A DNA stretch of 64,000 bases from an uncultured Desulfobulbus sp. Lineage in GTDB: Bacteria; Desulfobacterota; Desulfobulbia; Desulfobulbales; Desulfobulbaceae. The stretch is from assembly GCF_963665445.1 (NCBI RefSeq), contig NZ_OY762276.1:3962601-4026600 (forward strand), given 5' to 3'. Shown here one piece after another: positions 62,068 to 64,000 of this stretch. Made by a program: the position numbers and the translations under genes. Numbering within the stretch: position 1 is the stretch's first letter; every line of letters starts with the position of its first letter. A model generated the notes under the pieces. The model searched no databases and was not told the origin of the DNA. It worked only from the letters and a program-made list of their open reading frames with translations.

Positions 62068-63381
62068 TCAAGTGTTTGCCAATACCTTGGCGGCAAGCTT
62101 TCGAACCCGCCCCTTGACCTCCCCCATATCCAGGGTCTGCAGCATGCCATCGCGCACGACCAGGCGTCCGTCGACAATCACGTTTCGCACCCCTGCGCCA
62201 CACCCGCTGTACACGAGTAAATTCTGGCTGTGAAACGGCTGCAGGTGCGGTTGCGCAAGGTCCACAAGGATGATATCGGCCGGCGCCCCAACCACGAGCC
62301 GCCCAAGATCTGTGGGAAGGCCAAGCGCATCCGCGCCCCCATGGGTCGCCATGGCAAGGACCTCAGCTGCGGGAAGCGCCGTTGCCCTGTTCGGCTGCAC
62401 CTTGTGGAGCATGGCGGCAAACCCCATCTCCCGGAACATATCCAAACTGTTGCCCGAGGCGGCTCCGTCGGTGCCGATCCCCACACGCAGGCCTGCGGCG
62501 ATCATATCCGCAAGCGGCGCTCGCCCCGAGGCCAGCTTGGCATTGCTCTGCGGACAGGTCACAACGGCCGCTCCCCTCCGCTTGAGCAAGGCGATATCGC
62601 TCTCCGTCGCCCACACACTGTGGACGCAGATCGTTCGGGAATCCAGCACGCCCAAGGCATCGAGATGCTCAAAGGGGGTTGCGCCCAGCGGCTGCGCTAT
62701 TTGGGCCAGTTCCCTGTCGGTTTCCGCCACATGCAGAAAGAGGGGGACCCCGTACTTTTGCGTCAGCACCTTGGCAGATTTGAGGGTTTCATTGGAGCAG
62801 GTATAGGGCGAGTGGGCAAAGACCGCTGGCTGGATTAGGGGATCGCGCCCCTGCCAGCTTGCAAGAAAACGCTCCGCCACCTCGATATTTTTTTTGGGGT
62901 CTTCAACCCCGGGCGCAGGAAAATCGATCACCGCCTGGGCCGCCAGGCAGCGCATTCCGGCCTGGGAGCAGGCGTGGGCCACACTCTCCTCATGAAAATA
63001 CCCGTCGGCCACCGTGGTCGTGCCACTGAGCAGCATTTCGGCGACCGCAAGTAGGCTACAGAGGGAGACCATCTCGCGGGTGACCATCCGCGCCTCTGCG
63101 GGGAAGATGTGCTGATGGAGCCAGTTCGCCAATTCCAGGTCATCGGCCATACCGCGAAAAAGGGTCATCGGTGCATGACAGTGACCGTTCACCAGCCCGG
63201 GCATGGCCAGCTGTCCCTGTACGTCCACCTCGGTCCCGATGTCTCCATCGGGACAGTCCTCCATAGACCCGAGCTCGGCAATACGATTGCCGGCAATGAC
63301 GATATAACCTGATTCAATGTACGTATCCCCCCCGGGGACCGGGAGAATGGCACAGTTACGCACCAGCAGTTCTCTTTTCAT
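62068..63381 (-). CDS. mtaD: 5-methylthioadenosine/S-adenosylhomocysteine deaminase-like amidohydrolase
   Basis: 437 residues. Metal ligands of the amidohydrolase fold are visible: GLVNGHCHAPMTLFRG (HxH), FLHVAETDRE (His), ICVHSVWATESD (His) and GIGTDGAASGNSLDMF (Asp). This order and the MTLFRG-D pattern fit MtaD/SsnA/AtzA-like deaminases, in particular MTA/SAH deaminase. It would convert SAH or MTA to the inosine forms, a recycling route common in anaerobes. Convergent with the nif11 gene, single gene. Other purine or guanine-type substrates cannot be excluded. Confidence 0.88.
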   Translation of the reverse strand: MKRELLVRNCAILPVPGGDTYIESGYIVIAGNRIAELGSMEDCPDGDIGTEVDVQGQLAMPGLVNGHCHAPMTLFRGMADDLELANWLHQHIFPAEARMVTREMVSLCSLLAVAEMLLSGTTTVADGYFHEESVAHACSQAGMRCLAAQAVIDFPAPGVEDPKKNIEVAERFLASWQGRDPLIQPAVFAHSPYTCSNETLKSAKVLTQKYGVPLFLHVAETDRELAQIAQPLGATPFEHLDALGVLDSRTICVHSVWATESDIALLKRRGAAVVTCPQSNAKLASGRAPLADMIAAGLRVGIGTDGAASGNSLDMFREMGFAAMLHKVQPNRATALPAAEVLAMATHGGADALGLPTDLGRLVVGAPADIILVDLAQPHLQPFHSQNLLVYSGCGAGVRNVIVDGRLVVRDGMLQTLDMGEVKGRVRKLAAKVLANT

Positions 63382-63666
63382 ACAACCCCTTTGCTTTCTT
63401 GGCTCATTCTTTACTTACCTCGCACCGTCCATCCCAGCTCCCGCACGTATTTGTCCGCGTCCATGAAAAAACATCGCCGCAGAACAACAAAGCGTGCAAC
63501 AAAGAGCCCATAAGCGCTTGCACAAAATCCAAGAGATAGTGTATCACAGAGCACCGGATTTTCCGGACACTATTCTCCATACACCTGAAATGCCGGTTTC
63601 GACAAGATGCTCTATGCACCCAGGTCTCCGGTTTCGCCTTATCACCGTTTTTCTCTAGAGGATTCC

Positions 63667-64000
63667 ATGGGATTTCGTTGCGGAATAGTCGGCCTGCCCA
63701 ATGTGGGCAAATCGACCATCTTTAATGCCTTGACTGCCGCGGCCATTGCGGCGGAAAACTATCCGTTTTGCACCATCGAGCCCAATGTCGGCATCGTTCC
63801 GGTGCCTGATACCCGACTCGACATCCTGGCCGACCTGGCCAAAACCCGCAGCAAAGTCGCAACCCAGATGGAGTTTGTCGATATCGCCGGCCTGGTCAAG
63901 GGAGCCAGCCAAGGCGAGGGGTTGGGTAATCAGTTCCTGGGCCATATTCGCCAGGTCGATGCCATCCTCCATGTGGTCCGCTGCTTTGAGGACGACAACA
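63667..64000 (+). CDS. ychF: Redox-regulated ATPase YchF (partial)
   Basis: The first 111 codons of a gene that runs past the window end. The ATG at 63667 follows [28 protein letters not shown] contains the OBG-family Walker [41 protein letters not shown] and the VRCF string are diagnostic of YchF/OLA1, which prefers ATP over GTP and binds ribosomes. No lesion in the visible part. Confidence 0.95.
   Translation, partial: MGFRCGIVGLPNVGKSTIFNALTAAAIAAENYPFCTIEPNVGIVPVPDTRLDILADLAKTRSKVATQMEFVDIAGLVKGASQGEGLGNQFLGHIRQVDAILHVVRCFEDDN

Noticed and set aside
1-64000. CRISPR array, prophage, rRNA operon, replication origin
   Set aside because: No regularly spaced direct repeats, phage structural genes, rRNA-like sequence or DnaA-box cluster was noticed on reading the window.

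Overview
The window looks like chromosome of a Gram-negative, anaerobic, sulfate-reducing bacterium of the Desulfobacterota, most like the Desulfobulbales. The main reason is a complete dsrMKJOP operon (46.3-51.4 kb), the membrane complex that feeds electrons to dissimilatory sulfite reductase, preceded by its usual RsbRD-like gene. Supporting signs are a YedF selenium-metabolism protein, a mitochondrial-EFG1-like (spdEFG1-type) elongation factor G, a prepilin peptidase and a sphA-like outer-membrane protein. Most of the window is GC-rich with tightly packed operons.

Layout. 1-9.4 kb is an accessory, decayed zone: an ISL3 transposase fragment, a strikingly AT-rich island of three overlapping lipoprotein genes (one an M48-like HExxH peptidase), an ORF-less group II intron, and a YkvI-like transporter gene split at codon 5 by an IS1595 element that is itself split by an IS1634-family element. 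Both target duplications are readable (8 bp and 5 bp), and removing both elements restores the reading frames at both junctions. Next to it a D-lactate/glycolate dehydrogenase gene is cut off by an IS200/IS605 element. 9.4-16.7 kb holds a pentapeptide-repeat protein, a PEP-CTERM protein, and a sigma-54 activator divergent from a formylglycine-generating-enzyme-like gene, with enhancer-like repeats and a -24/-12 promoter between them; then a frameshifted ureohydrolase, an exported nuclease-like protein and tRNA-Ser(CGA).

16.7-29.4 kb is mostly housekeeping: LEA-type lipoprotein, AMMECR1 protein, YkgJ-like cysteine protein, bioB-bioA, an AI-2E-family permease, citrate synthase, a sulfotransferase beside APS kinase (making and using PAPS), a Cache-PAS-HD-GYP protein, a cobalamin riboswitch with terminator but no recognisable cobalamin gene after it, and a frameshifted phytase-like esterase. 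29.7-37.2 kb is a four-gene operon prkA - DUF444 (yeaH) - spoVR - second prkA-like ATPase.

37.3-64 kb contains acnB, a pyrK-pyrD-aroD-aroE-aroA operon, prepilin peptidase, rsbRD-dsrMKJOP, a Prc-type protease, yedF, a metallo-beta-lactamase-fold protein, an HDOD protein, a eukaryote-type hisA overlapping a 59-aa gene, a RecA/KaiC-like ATPase, EF-G, a Nif11-domain small protein behind a NifA/sigma-54-like promoter, an MtaD-type deaminase and the start of ychF. Citrate synthase and aconitase B give citrate/isocitrate steps; DsrMKJOP is the respiratory core; the PrkA cluster and Nif11 gene are the most promising stress- or nitrogen-linked systems.

All calls come from reading the sequence and translations; no database search was run. 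Several intact-looking genes carry single-base indels in G or C runs, which may be assembly errors rather than true pseudogenes.
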